Of a stretch of 64,000 nucleotides of DNA, positions 1 to 12,050 are shown one piece after another. Under the pieces are notes generated by a model. It was not told where the DNA came from and did no database searches. It saw nothing but the letters and a program-made list of their open reading frames with translations. The stretch spans positions 248,001-312,000 of the forward strand of contig DDVX01000017.1 of NCBI GenBank assembly GCA_002345575.1, given 5' to 3'. The translations under genes were made by a program, and so were the position numbers. Origin of the DNA: Stutzerimonas stutzeri. Lineage in GTDB: Bacteria > Pseudomonadota > Gammaproteobacteria > Pseudomonadales > Pseudomonadaceae. Position 1 is the first letter of the stretch. The number at the start of each line of letters is the position of its first letter.

Positions 1-1249
1 CGGTGAGCATGCGCAAGGTGGGATCGTCCTCGACGAAAAGGATCTTCAGGCTGGTACTGGATCCTTCAACGACATGACCGGCAATTGGCGAACCCTGTCT
101 GGCAGGCTCAATCGACTCGAATGAATCTTCCGCCCGCTCGGCATCTGCCGGCAGATAGACACGCACGCAAGTGCCTCGGCTTTCCTCACTTTCCAGCACG
201 ACGAATCCACCACTCTGCCTGACGAACCCATAAACCTCGCTCAGCCCCATTCCGGAGGCTCCAGCGCTGCGCCGGGTAGTGAAAAAGGGCTCGAAAGCTT
301 GCTCGAGCACCTCCTGACTCATCCCCTCACCCTCATCGATCACGCAGATTTCCACGTATCGCCCAGCCTTGACGCCCGGCTGCCCGAGCAGCTGGGCATC
401 ATCAAGCGGGCAATTGCGTGCACGCAGATTCAGCACACCCCTCCCGGCCATGGCTGCTCGCGCATTGGCGACGAGGCGCAAAATCATGCCCTGCAGATGA
501 CCCGCATCGGCAAAAAGCGGCCACAGGCCCTGCTGGATATCGAGCCTGAACGTTAGCGCGCCTCCGCCCGACAGCCCATCCATTCGTCCGAGCATCTCGC
601 CAAAATCCACCCAGCGTGGCTGCAGAGGCTGTCGACTAGCGAAAGCCAGCAGTTGCGAGGCAAGACGTGTCGCCATGTCTACACCACTTGAAGCCGACTC
701 CAAGCGCCTTTGCGCAGCCTGGTCAGCCACCAGGCTGCGCCGCAGCAACTGCAGGTTTCCGCCGATGATCTGCAGCATATTGTTGAAATCATGCGCGATA
801 CCGCCAGTAAGCTTGCCGAAGTCCTCCAGCCTATGCGCCTGTCTCAACGCTGAAGGATTCTGCTCGCCATACGGCGCCTCGCTGACGCTCTCGATCCATT
901 GCAGGATGCTTTCGGTATTCCCCCGCGAGTCCGGTATCGGAGTATGCGTCAGCCGCCAGCAGCGGCGCTTACCTTCCACAACATGACTGGTAACCGACAG
1001 GCTGTCAGCTACACCCAGCGCAGAAACTCGCGCTATAGACGCCAGACAATCATCGACCTCGGCCTGGGGGAGTTGCAAATCGGTGGCGAAGACATCCTGA
1101 ATACGCCGACCTACCATGCTTGGGGCGTCACGTACAACCCGCTGCAGATACGCTGCATTGGCATCGGCAACCAGCCCGTCGCGGCCGAGCAACAGATAGG
1201 CGTTGGGGGAAACTCTGAACAACGTCTCGGAAGACGGGTATTGCGGCAT
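1..1249 (-). CDS. Hybrid sensor histidine kinase (PAS-HisKA-HATPase-REC), 3' end outside window
   Basis: This is an autophosphorylating signalling kinase with a fused receiver domain, probably cytoplasmic because no membrane segment is visible. At least 416 residues are encoded before the left edge. A PAS-like sensor region covers roughly residues 1-110. The HisKA segment contains the phospho-acceptor motif IAHDFNN with the histidine at about residue 153. The ATPase domain has the N-box region (LVANARAAM), DEGEGM and GASGMGLS motifs. A receiver domain begins at about residue 397 (LKILFVEDD) and is cut by the window edge. The start was chosen because a GGAGG sequence precedes this ATG by five bases. 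No partner regulator or input gene is visible, so the stimulus is unknown. Confidence 0.85.
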   Translation of the reverse strand, partial: MPQYPSSETLFRVSPNAYLLLGRDGLVADANAAYLQRVVRDAPSMVGRRIQDVFATDLQLPQAEVDDCLASIARVSALGVADSLSVTSHVVEGKRRCWRLTHTPIPDSRGNTESILQWIESVSEAPYGEQNPSALRQAHRLEDFGKLTGGIAHDFNNMLQIIGGNLQLLRRSLVADQAAQRRLESASSGVDMATRLASQLLAFASRQPLQPRWVDFGEMLGRMDGLSGGGALTFRLDIQQGLWPLFADAGHLQGMILRLVANARAAMAGRGVLNLRARNCPLDDAQLLGQPGVKAGRYVEICVIDEGEGMSQEVLEQAFEPFFTTRRSAGASGMGLSEVYGFVRQSGGFVVLESEESRGTCVRVYLPADAERAEDSFESIEPARQGSPIAGHVVEGSSTSLKILFVEDDPTLRMLT

Positions 1250-1497
1250 ACAGCCTCCATGATGCGTGCCTGAGGCGACTCAATAATGAGTAACGAGCGA
1301 CGGCCTTTTCAGACCCAAAAACGAATGGCGCGACAAGCGCGCCCTAATCGGCCATTGGACAGCCGCTGAAGGTATGGGTTGCAAGCAGAAACAAATTCAG
1401 CTGGACGCTGAATGCCCGCTACACACTTGAAGCAGTGCTACAGGGCCCTGCCCGGCATGCCTCGGGAAAATCTCTCAGCGACTGGCCAAAAGCCTGA
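1250..1497. other. Intergenic region between rlmB and the kinase gene
   Basis: This gap of about 250 bases lies between two minus-strand genes. I see no convincing short gene, tRNA or strong terminator in it. It may carry the promoter of the kinase gene, but no clear -35/-10 pair was recognised. Confidence 0.4.
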
Positions 1498-2241
1498 CTA
1501 GACCGAACGACGCTGACGCAGCGCTTCGAACAGGCAGACGCCAGTAGCGACCGAGACGTTGAGGCTGCTGACACTCCCAGCCATCGGCAGGCGCACCAGG
1601 AAATCACAATGCTCACGGGTCAAGCGACGCATCCCCTTGCCCTCTGCTCCCATCACCAGCACGATCGGGCCGCGGAGGTCCTGATCATAGATTTCCTGCT
1701 CGGCCTCGCCTGCCGTGCCGACAATCCACAGCCCGCGCTGCTGCAGTTTCTCCAGGGTACGCGCAAGGTTTGTGACCGCGACCAGAGGGATCACTTCTGC
1801 CGCGCCGCAGGCTACCTTGCGTACCGTGGCATTGAGAGTGGCCGACTTGTCCTTGGGGATGATTACCGCCAGCGCACCGGCGGCATCCGCAGTACGCAGA
1901 CACGCGCCGAGGTTGTGCGGATCGGTCACACCGTCCAGCACCAGCAGCAAGGGCGCACCTTCGGTGCGATCCAGCAACTCTTCTAGCATCGCATCGCCCC
2001 AGACCTGACTGGGACTGACATCGGCCACAACACCCTGATGAACACCCTCGACCCAGGCATCCAGCTCGCGACGCTCACACTGCCCGACACGAATCCGTGA
2101 CTGCTCGGCCAGCTGGATCAGCGTCTGAACCCGCGGATCGTCACGACCTTCCGCCAGCCAGACCTGCTTGACCCGCTTCGGATGGTGGCGCAGCAGCGCT
2201 TCTACGGCGTGCAGGCCGTAGATCTTCTCCAGATCGCTCAT
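1498..2241 (-). CDS. rlmB: 23S rRNA (guanosine-2'-O-)-methyltransferase RlmB
   Basis: This SpoU-family SAM-dependent enzyme methylates the 2'-OH of G2251 in the P-loop of 23S rRNA in the E. coli family member. The protein has 247 residues, the normal size. The N-terminal substrate-binding part begins IYGLHAVEALL. The C-terminal SPOUT knot shows LDGVTDPHNLGACLRTADAAG, VMGAEGKGMRRLTRE and the SVSSLNVSVATGVCLFEALRQR signature. The ATG overlaps the stop of rnr by four bases (ATGA), so the two genes are probably translationally coupled, which is the usual rnr-rlmB arrangement. Confidence 0.96.
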   Translation of the reverse strand: MSDLEKIYGLHAVEALLRHHPKRVKQVWLAEGRDDPRVQTLIQLAEQSRIRVGQCERRELDAWVEGVHQGVVADVSPSQVWGDAMLEELLDRTEGAPLLLVLDGVTDPHNLGACLRTADAAGALAVIIPKDKSATLNATVRKVACGAAEVIPLVAVTNLARTLEKLQQRGLWIVGTAGEAEQEIYDQDLRGPIVLVMGAEGKGMRRLTREHCDFLVRLPMAGSVSSLNVSVATGVCLFEALRQRRSV

Positions 2242-4763
2242 GACCTGCCCTTACGCTTGCCTGCCGCGCCGCCCTCGGACTTGCCAGACGGCTTACTGCC
2301 GGCCTTGGGCTTCTGCCCGCTACGCCTGGGCTTGTCGCCATCAGGCTTAGCGTTTTTGGCCTCGCCAACCAGAGCCTTTTTTATTTCGCGACTTTTGCGA
2401 ACGTCGGCACTGACGGAGCCTTTCTCTTTGGCAGCAGGGCCTTTTTTGTCGCGTCCACCCTTGCGCTCGCCGCCACCGTCGGCCGACCCACGCTGGCCAA
2501 TACCGGTCTTGCTTCCACCGCTGATCAGCTCGAAATCGATCTTGCGCTCGTCGAGATCAACACGCATGACGCGCACCACAACGCTGTCGCCCAGGCGGAA
2601 ACTGCGCCCGCTGCGCTCACCGGAAAGACGGTGATGCAGAGGATCGAAGTGGTAGTAATCGCCCGGCATCGCGGTAACGTGAACCAGGCCCTCGACGTAG
2701 ATATCCGTCAGTTCGACGAACAATCCGAAGCCGGTTACCGCCGTGATGACACCGGGAAAGCTCTCACCTTCTCGATCCTTCATGAACTCGCACTTGAGCC
2801 AGTTGACCACGTCACGAGTTGCCTCATCGGCGCGTCGCTCGGTCATCGAACACTGCTCACCGAGCTGCTCCAGCGCCGCCTCGTCGTACGGGTAGATGCG
2901 CGCCTTGGGCATGCTGGTCGCGCCTTCACGACGCACATGCGAAGTCTCGCGGCGTGAGCGGATCACGCTGCGGATGGCACGATGGACCAGCAGGTCTGGA
3001 TAGCGACGAATCGGCGATGTGAAGTGTGCATAGGCCTCATAGTTGAGACCGAAATGCCCATGATTGTCGGTGCTATAGACCGCCTGGCTGAGCGAGCGCA
3101 GCATCACCGTCTGGATCACATGGAAATCCGGGCGGCCCTGAATATGCTCCAGCAGCGCCTGATAATCCTTCGGCGTCGGCCCCTCCTTGCCCTTGTTCAG
3201 GGTCATGCCTAGCTCACCAAGGAAGGCGCGCAACTTCTCCTGGCGCTCCAGCGGCGGACCGTCATGGACGCGATACAAGCCAGGAAGATCGTGATCTTGC
3301 AGAAAGCGTGCAGTGGCGACGTTGGCGCAGAGCATGCACTCCTCGATCAGCTTGTGCGCATCGTTGCGTTCAACAGGCTTGATCTCCGAGATCTTACGAC
3401 CTGCACCGAAGACGATCCGCGTTTCCTGCGTCTCGAAATCGATGGCGCCACGGGTATGGCGCGCCTTGAGCAACACCTTGAACAACGAGTGCAGGCTTTT
3501 GAGGTGTGGCAGCACGTCAGCGTATTCGCGACTCAGCTCCTTGGCCTCGGCGCTCTTGGGCTGCTCGAGCATGCAGCTGACCTTGTTGTAGGTCAGGCGT
3601 GCGTGGGAGTGGATCACCGCCTCGTAGAACTGGTAGTCGGTCATCTTGCCCGACTTGCTCAAGGTGATTTCACACACCATCGCCAACCGGTCCACCCCGG
3701 GATTGAGGGAGCAGAGACCATTGGAGAGCTCCTCGGGGAGCATCGGCACCACACGCTCGGGGAAATACACCGAGTTGCCGCGCAGCTCGGCCTCTCTGTC
3801 GAGCGCCGAACCCACCTTCACGTAATGCGAGACGTCAGCAATGGCTACATACAGGCGGAAACCACCGGTCAGGAGCTTCCAGCCCCCAGGCTTTTCGCAG
3901 TAGACCGCATCATCGAAATCGCGGGCATCTTCGCCGTCGATGGTGACGAAAGGCAGGTGGCGCAAATCGACGCGCTTCTGCTTGTCTTTGTCCTCAACCT
4001 CGGGCTTGAGTCGGGACGCCTCTTTCAACACATCCTCGGGCCAGACATGGGGGATGTCGAAACTGCGCAACGCCACGTCGATTTCCATGCCCGGAGCCAT
4101 GTAATTACCGATGACTTCGACGATATCGCCTTGGGGCTGGAAGCGCGAAGTCGGCCAGTGGGTGATCTTCACCTCGACGAACTGACCCGGCTTGGCATTC
4201 ATAGAGCGCCCAGGGGTGACCAACACTTCCTGCTGGATCTTGGGGTTATCAGCCATGACGAAGCCGATGCCACTTTCTTCCTGGAAGCGGCCGACGATGG
4301 TCTCGTGGGCACGACTGATCACTTCGACGATAGCGCCCTCACGGCGTCCACGGCGATCCAGGCCGGCAACTCGAGCCAATGCACGGTCGCCATCGAACAC
4401 CAGGCGCATCTGCGCAGGGCTCAGGAACAGGTCGTCGCTGCCATCGTCAGGGATCAGGAAACCAAAGCCGTCGCGATGACCGCTGATGCGGCCGCAGACC
4501 AGATCCAGCTTATCCACTGGGGCATAGGCGCCTCGCCGGGTATAGATCACCTGACCGTCGCGCTCCATCGCACGCAGGCGGCGCCGCAGCGCCTCGATGT
4601 CTTCCTCGGAGCTCAGCCCGAACTCTTCTTCCAGCTGCTCACGCGAGGCAGGCGCACCACGCTCGCTCAGGTGCTGGAGAATCAGCTCGCGGCTGGGAAT
4701 GGGGTTTTCGTACTTTTCCGCTTCACGTGCGGCCTCGGGGTCGAGGGATTGCCAATCGGCCAT
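2238..4763 (-). CDS. rnr: Ribonuclease R
   Basis: This is a processive 3'-5' exoribonuclease of the RNB family that degrades structured RNA, mRNA and defective tRNA/rRNA. At 841 residues it has the full family length. In order it shows an N-terminal winged-helix region, cold-shock domains, the RNB catalytic core with DGEDARDFDDAVYCE (metal-binding aspartates, about residue 275), HFTSPIRRYPDLLVHR, an S1 domain (FPGVITAVTGFGLFVELTDIYVEGLVHV) and a lysine-rich basic tail of about 80 residues. The gene is first in an operon with rlmB and is divergent from the tRNA-Leu pair. A long opposite-strand reading frame over the gene is a codon-bias shadow. Confidence 0.97.
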   Translation of the reverse strand: MADWQSLDPEAAREAEKYENPIPSRELILQHLSERGAPASREQLEEEFGLSSEEDIEALRRRLRAMERDGQVIYTRRGAYAPVDKLDLVCGRISGHRDGFGFLIPDDGSDDLFLSPAQMRLVFDGDRALARVAGLDRRGRREGAIVEVISRAHETIVGRFQEESGIGFVMADNPKIQQEVLVTPGRSMNAKPGQFVEVKITHWPTSRFQPQGDIVEVIGNYMAPGMEIDVALRSFDIPHVWPEDVLKEASRLKPEVEDKDKQKRVDLRHLPFVTIDGEDARDFDDAVYCEKPGGWKLLTGGFRLYVAIADVSHYVKVGSALDREAELRGNSVYFPERVVPMLPEELSNGLCSLNPGVDRLAMVCEITLSKSGKMTDYQFYEAVIHSHARLTYNKVSCMLEQPKSAEAKELSREYADVLPHLKSLHSLFKVLLKARHTRGAIDFETQETRIVFGAGRKISEIKPVERNDAHKLIEECMLCANVATARFLQDHDLPGLYRVHDGPPLERQEKLRAFLGELGMTLNKGKEGPTPKDYQALLEHIQGRPDFHVIQTVMLRSLSQAVYSTDNHGHFGLNYEAYAHFTSPIRRYPDLLVHRAIRSVIRSRRETSHVRREGATSMPKARIYPYDEAALEQLGEQCSMTERRADEATRDVVNWLKCEFMKDREGESFPGVITAVTGFGLFVELTDIYVEGLVHVTAMPGDYYHFDPLHHRLSGERSGRSFRLGDSVVVRVMRVDLDERKIDFELISGGSKTGIGQRGSADGGGERKGGRDKKGPAAKEKGSVSADVRKSREIKKALVGEAKNAKPDGDKPRRSGQKPKAGSKPSGKSEGGAAGKRKGRS

Positions 4764-4875
4764 TAAGAGATGTCACCTTTCATTCATTTATAGAGGCAGA
4801 ACGCCCTGTATCTATTGAAGCGCGAAACGAGCCTCGACGGCAGCTTTCGAGCAATTTTTTTTTACCCGTCAGGGC

Positions 4876-4904
4876 TTTACAAGGTACAACCTCGCCCGTA
4901 TAGT
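4876..4904 (+). promoter_or_regulatory. Sigma-70 promoter of the tRNA-Leu pair
   Basis: A -35 element TTTACA (4876-4881) and a -10 element TATAGT (4899-4904) are separated by exactly 17 bases. They are followed by a GC-rich discriminator (TCGCGCCC), the kind seen at growth-rate-controlled stable-RNA promoters. The start would lie about 60 bases upstream of the first tRNA. The assignment is from sequence only. Confidence 0.7.
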
Positions 4905-4968
4905 TCGCGCCCACAATGTCCGGTAGACGTTGTAACACGGAAACGAAGAAGCAACATCGTTTTGCAGT

Positions 4969-5055
4969 GCCCAGGTGGCGGAATTGGTAGACGCACTAGG
5001 TTCAGGTCCTAGCGGTGGCAACACCGTGGAAGTTCGAGTCTTCTCCTGGGCACCA
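4969..5055 (+). tRNA. tRNA-Leu (anticodon CAG), copy 1
   Basis: An 87-base gene with encoded CCA. The acceptor stem GCCCAGG (4969-4975) pairs with CCTGGGC (5045-5051). The anticodon stem CTAGG/CCTAG encloses the loop TTCAGGT, giving anticodon CAG, which reads CUG. A long variable arm typical of leucine tRNAs is present (GGTGGCAACACC), followed by a T-arm with TTCGAGT. It is identical to the second copy at 5151. Confidence 0.97.
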
Positions 5056-5150
5056 CTCTTCGATAACACTGTTTTCGCGTAAGTAAAAAACGAAGCTGTC
5101 GACTTCGACCACAATCGACAAAGAAAGTCGGTGAGCAATCATCGCAATGT

Positions 5151-5237
5151 GCCCAGGTGGCGGAATTGGTAGACGCACTAGGTTCAGGTCCTAGCGGTGG
5201 CAACACCGTGGAAGTTCGAGTCTTCTCCTGGGCACCA
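5151..5237 (+). tRNA. tRNA-Leu (anticodon CAG), copy 2
   Basis: This is an exact 87-base duplicate of the tRNA at 4969, separated from it by 95 bases of unrelated spacer. It has the same CAG anticodon and encoded CCA. The two genes share the upstream promoter, and a terminator follows within ten bases, so they probably form one transcript processed by RNases P and E. Confidence 0.97.
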
Positions 5238-5244
5238 CTCTTCA

Positions 5245-5275
5245 GAAAAAACCGAGCCATTGGCTCGGTTTTTTC
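5245..5275 (+). terminator. Rho-independent terminator of the tRNA-Leu pair
   Basis: The stem CCGAGCC / GGCTCGG (5252-5258 with 5262-5268) has a three-base loop, is flanked by an A-run and is followed by six T residues. It lies just downstream of the second tRNA. Confidence 0.9.
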
Positions 5276-5341
5276 GTTTCCGCCCCCTCCTTCCTAAGCC
5301 TCTACTAACGGCCTGAGTGCTTCTCGATCCCCGGAACGCAA

Positions 5342-5363
5342 AAGGCCGCCCGAAGGCGGCCTC
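5342..5363 (-). terminator. Terminator downstream of purA
   Basis: Read on the minus strand, a GGCCGCC stem with a TTCG tetraloop and GGCGGCC is followed by TTTT. It sits about 18 bases past the purA stop codon. Confidence 0.85.
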
Positions 5364-5380
5364 TGCAGCAACGCTATCTA

Positions 5381-7952
<2,572 letters not shown>

Positions 7953-8125
7953 TTCGCCAATCACCCCTCGATACGGCAAGCCTAGTCAAGCAGGCGAACA
8001 CCGGGCTACAGCCTGAGCTGGCCATCGGTCGCATGCGTTGTGTTTGAACCATGGCGCCAATGCTATGCCCGGAAGGGCCGACATGCTGTCCGATGCGGAC
8101 CAGCCTGTTCCACAGGGACGCAGAC

Positions 8126-8151
8126 GCAAAAAAGCCGGGTTTCCCCGGCTG
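8126..8151 (-). terminator. Terminator downstream of hflC
   Basis: On the minus strand the stem AGCCGGG / CCCGGCT (8133-8139 with 8144-8150) with a GAAA loop is followed by a run of T. It ends the long nnr-to-hflC block and separates it from hisZ. The rest of the 280-base gap between hflC and hisZ shows no recognisable gene. Confidence 0.88.
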
Positions 8152-8232
8152 GCGAATCATAACAACGTTTTGCCAGCGGGTCACCCGGAGGACGTTATCG
8201 CCCTGCCGGATGGAGACCCGCTGGGGCCGTCA

Positions 8233-9105
8233 TTATTTCGCGGTTGCCGATTCCAGGTAGCGGAAAAAATCGCTCTTGGGATCAAGCACCAGCATATCTT
8301 CCTTGCTGGCGAAGCTGTCACGGTAAGCCTGCAGGCTGCGGTGGAAGGAGTAGAACTCGGCATCCTGCCCGTAGGCCTCAGCATAGATCGCTGCCGCTTG
8401 CGCATCACCCTCACCGCGCAGCTCCTCAGCCTCGCGGAAGGCCTCAGCGAGCAACACGCGACGCTGACGATCGGCGTCGGCACGAATACCTTCGGCCAGT
8501 TCCTTACCTTTCGCCCTATGCTCACGCGCTTCACGCTCACGCTCGGAACTCATTCGCTCGAACACGCTGCGGTTCACTTCACGAGGAAGGTCCATTGCCT
8601 TGACGCGCACATCGACGACTTCAATGCCGAGCTCCTGCTGAGCCGCACGATTGAGACTGTTGGTAACCATTCCCATCAGCTCATCACGCTGGCCGGACAC
8701 AGATTCATGCAAGGTACGCTTACCGAACTGGTCGCGCAGAGCCGCTTCCAGACGACGGGCAAGACGCTCATCGGCAATTTGCTTCATCCCCGAGGTTGCG
8801 GTGTAGAAGCGCTCGGCATCATCCACACGCCACTTGGCGTAGGAGTCGACCATCAGTGCTTTCTTTTCCAAGGTCAGGAAGCGTGAAGTGGTGCTATCCA
8901 GCGTCATCAGACGCGCATCGAACTTGCGCACACTGTTCACGTAGGGAATCTTCATGTGCAGGCCCGGCTTGACGTCAGGCTCGACGATCCGGCCAAAGCG
9001 CAACATGACCGCACGCTCGGTCTGCGAGACGATATAGAAGCTGTTCCACAGCACAATCGCTGCTACCACACCCACGATAAGGGCGGTCAGAGACTTGTTA
9101 CTCAT
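8233..9105 (-). CDS. hflC: Protease modulator HflC
   Basis: HflC is a SPFH/band-7 membrane protein that forms a large periplasmic-facing complex with HflK and modulates the FtsH protease. The 290 residues begin with one N-terminal membrane anchor (about residues 5-25), then the SPFH domain (SQTERAVMLRFGRI) and a long charged coiled coil (SSEREREAREHRAKGKELAEG) with the AEAFREAEELRGEGDAQAAAIYAEAYGQD motif. Its ATG overlaps the hflK stop codon by one base, which indicates coupled expression. Confidence 0.96.
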   Translation of the reverse strand: MSNKSLTALIVGVVAAIVLWNSFYIVSQTERAVMLRFGRIVEPDVKPGLHMKIPYVNSVRKFDARLMTLDSTTSRFLTLEKKALMVDSYAKWRVDDAERFYTATSGMKQIADERLARRLEAALRDQFGKRTLHESVSGQRDELMGMVTNSLNRAAQQELGIEVVDVRVKAMDLPREVNRSVFERMSSEREREAREHRAKGKELAEGIRADADRQRRVLLAEAFREAEELRGEGDAQAAAIYAEAYGQDAEFYSFHRSLQAYRDSFASKEDMLVLDPKSDFFRYLESATAK

Positions 9106-10295
9106 TAACGGGCCTCCCTTGTACGCAGCTCACGTGGATCGAGTTCCGGCGGCAGGCGCGTGGCCTGGGTCGAAGCCGACGACACGTTTGCAGTAGAGGA
9201 ACGCTCAGCACCGCTGCGGTTGTTGATCATCTTGTCCAGCGGCAGATAGAGCAGATTGTTCTGCCCGCTCTCGCCAGTGATGAGAACCTTGCTGGTATTG
9301 CTCATGACTTCCTGAATGGTTTCGATGTACAGGCGCTCGCGCGTCACCTCCGGCGCCTTGCGATACTCGGCGACCAGTTTGGTGAAACGATCCGCCTCAC
9401 CCTGGGCGCGGGAGATCACTGCCTCACGATAACCGCTGGCCTCTTCGAGCATCCGCTGGGCCTGACCGCGCGCCTCGGGAATTACGCCATTGGCGTAGGA
9501 TTCGGCCTGGTTCTTCTCGCGCTGCTCATCTTCGCGGGCACGAATAACGTCATCAAAGGCTTCCTGGACTTCGCGCGGCGCAGCCGCACTCTGCAGGTTG
9601 ACCTGAGTCACGATGATGCCGGTGCCGTAGTTGTCGAGGAAGCGCTGCAGTCGCTCCTTAACTTCACCGGCCATGGCCTCACGACCCTCAGTCAGCACCT
9701 GATCCATCGCCGTTGAGCCCACTACGTGGCGCACGGCACTGTCGGTTGCATGCTGCAGCGACGCTTCGGGATTATCGACGTTGAGCACGAAGGACTGCAG
9801 GTTGCTGATCTTGTACTGAACAGTCAGCGGCACCTCGATGATGTTCTCATCTTCGGTCAGCATCTGCCCCTGCTTGCTATAGGAGCGCTCACGGGTGACG
9901 TTGGCCTGGAACTTGCGATCAAAGGGCGGGAAATAGATATTCAGACCCGGACCGACTGTCTCGTGATATTTGCCAAGACGCAGTACGACAGCCTGCTCCT
10001 GCTCGTCGACTATATAGATCGCACTGGACAGCCAGACTGCCAGCAGCACTACCAGGCCGACCCAGACCAGTACGAAACCGCCACGACGGCCACCGCCGCC
10101 CGACGAGGACGAATCGCCGCCACGTTTTCCTTTGCCGAACATGCCATTGAGGCTGTTCTGCAATTTACGGAAAGCCTCATCCAGATCCGGTGGACCTTTC
10201 TGATCGCCACCGCCACCACCGCTGCGACGACCACCGCCACCACTGCCCCAGGGATCCTGGTTATTCGAGTTGCCACCCGGCTCATTCCAAGCCAT
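9105..10295 (-). CDS. hflK: FtsH protease activity modulator HflK
   Basis: HflK is the partner of HflC in the FtsH-regulating membrane complex. The protein has 396 residues from the chosen ATG (MAWNEPGG); an in-frame ATG four codons upstream is less likely. The first 75 residues are rich in glycine, serine and asparagine, which is typical of HflK. One transmembrane helix follows (FVLVWVGLVVLLAVWLSSA), then the SPFH domain (DEQEQAVVLRLGKY) and a coiled coil ending in EYRKAPEVTRERLYIETIQEV. It lies between hflX and hflC. Confidence 0.96.
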   Translation of the reverse strand: MAWNEPGGNSNNQDPWGSGGGGRRSGGGGGDQKGPPDLDEAFRKLQNSLNGMFGKGKRGGDSSSSGGGGRRGGFVLVWVGLVVLLAVWLSSAIYIVDEQEQAVVLRLGKYHETVGPGLNIYFPPFDRKFQANVTRERSYSKQGQMLTEDENIIEVPLTVQYKISNLQSFVLNVDNPEASLQHATDSAVRHVVGSTAMDQVLTEGREAMAGEVKERLQRFLDNYGTGIIVTQVNLQSAAAPREVQEAFDDVIRAREDEQREKNQAESYANGVIPEARGQAQRMLEEASGYREAVISRAQGEADRFTKLVAEYRKAPEVTRERLYIETIQEVMSNTSKVLITGESGQNNLLYLPLDKMINNRSGAERSSTANVSSASTQATRLPPELDPRELRTREAR

Positions 10296-10392
10296 AGCGC
10301 TCTCCATTCCAAAAAAGCTATAGACGCGCCAACGGCGCGGCCGCCAATGCTACCGAAAGCCCGGTTCAAACGGCTTAAAAGCCGCCCGAGCT

Positions 10393-11694
10393 TTATTGCA
10401 AAGTGTGTTGTTGCAGGAACTGCTCTGTATCGAAACCTTCCCGACTGATAAGGCGCCGCAGCTCGACGCGCTGCACGCGAATATCCAGCAGGCTACCACC
10501 CTCCTCGTCATGAGACTCGGATTGCACTGCACCCAACCCAAACAGCTGCGCCCGCATCCGCCCCAGACTCTGCGGAAGCCGCATCGAGCCGACGAACAAG
10601 TCATCACCAAGCAATTCGGCAACAGCCTGCTGCAACAGATCAAGCCCCAGGCCCATCTGCGCCGAAATCCAAACCCGCTGCGGCACCCCATCGGCGTTTC
10701 GCTGGATCTGCGGCTCGATACCTTCAAGCAGATCCACCTTGTTATACACCTCAAGAATCGGCAACTCGTGCGCACCAATTTCCGTCAGCACCGCCAGTAC
10801 CTGCTCAATCTGCTCGTCACGCTCGGGTTCGTGCGCATCGATCACATGAAGCAGCAGGTCTGCATTACTCGATTCTTCCAGCGTAGCTCGAAAGGATTCC
10901 ACCAGCTTGTGCGGCAAATGCCGAATGAAGCCTACCGTATCGGCCAACACCACCGGCCCCAGATCATCGAGCTCGAGTCGGCGCAGGGTCGGATCAAGGG
11001 TCGCGAACAGCTGATCAGCGGCATATACCGTCGATTGGGTCAGCGCGTTGAACAGCGTTGACTTGCCCGCGTTGGTATAGCCAACCAGAGACACCAGCTG
11101 GATATCAGCGCGCCGACGCCCGCGGCGTGCCTGTTCACGCTGTCCACGGACCTTTTCCAGGCGCTGCCTGATTTGCCGGATGCGCACTCGCAAAAGGCGC
11201 CGGTCGGTTTCCAGCTGGGTTTCACCAGGACCGCGCAGCCCGATACCCCCCTTCTGCCGCTCAAGGTGAGTCCAGCCACGCACCAGCCGGGTGCTCATAT
11301 GTTCAAGCTGCGCCAGTTCGACTTGCAGCTTGCCCTCATGGGTGCGCGCCCGCTGGGCGAAGATATCGAGGATCAGTCCGGTCCGATCGAGCACGCGGCA
11401 TTCGAGCGCACGCTCAAGGTTGCGCTCCTGACTGGGTGTCAGCGTGTGGTTGAAGATGACCAGCTCGACCTCGCCCTCACGGACGAGATCGTGCAATTCC
11501 TCGACCTTGCCGCTGCCGATCAGAAACTTGGCCGAAGGCTGGTGTCGAGCGACATTAACGAAGCCAACGGTTTCGGCACCTGCCGAGCGCACCAGCTCCT
11601 GAAACTCATGAGGATCTTCACGCGCCGCTGGATCCTGGCCATCCAGATGCACCAGGATAGCCCGCTCACCACCATCGGGACGTTCGAAGAACAA
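10393..11694 (-). CDS. hflX: GTPase HflX
   Basis: HflX is a ribosome-associated GTPase of the Obg-HflX superfamily that splits stalled or stressed 70S ribosomes. The 433 residues comprise the HflX N-terminal domain (about 1-190, with the GGIGLRGPGETQLETDRR linker motif) and the G domain with G1 GYTNAGKST (about residue 204), G3 DTVGF and G4 NKVD. It follows hfq by 12 bases in the classic miaA-hfq-hflX-hflK-hflC order. Confidence 0.96.
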   Translation of the reverse strand: MFFERPDGGERAILVHLDGQDPAAREDPHEFQELVRSAGAETVGFVNVARHQPSAKFLIGSGKVEELHDLVREGEVELVIFNHTLTPSQERNLERALECRVLDRTGLILDIFAQRARTHEGKLQVELAQLEHMSTRLVRGWTHLERQKGGIGLRGPGETQLETDRRLLRVRIRQIRQRLEKVRGQREQARRGRRRADIQLVSLVGYTNAGKSTLFNALTQSTVYAADQLFATLDPTLRRLELDDLGPVVLADTVGFIRHLPHKLVESFRATLEESSNADLLLHVIDAHEPERDEQIEQVLAVLTEIGAHELPILEVYNKVDLLEGIEPQIQRNADGVPQRVWISAQMGLGLDLLQQAVAELLGDDLFVGSMRLPQSLGRMRAQLFGLGAVQSESHDEEGGSLLDIRVQRVELRRLISREGFDTEQFLQQHTLQ

Positions 11695-11706
11695 AGACAG
11701 CTCCCT

Positions 11707-11973
<267 letters not shown>

Positions 11974-12050
11974 TTAGAGGATCTTTTCATTAATTTTTAG
12001 AATCAAACACGGTCGATCCGCTGTTCTGAGGATAGCCGGTCAAATCTCAG

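Noticed and set aside
3264..4766. A 500-codon open frame on the plus strand
   Set aside because: It lies wholly opposite rnr, has no ribosome site or recognisable domain, and is a typical shadow frame of GC-rich coding DNA.
4969..5237. Tandem tRNA genes as a possible integration site
   Set aside because: No integrase, no third partial tRNA copy and no change in gene content nearby; this is core genome on both sides.
4869..5260. Two short minus-strand frames with almost the same protein sequence
   Set aside because: The similarity arises only because both run through the duplicated tRNA-Leu genes.
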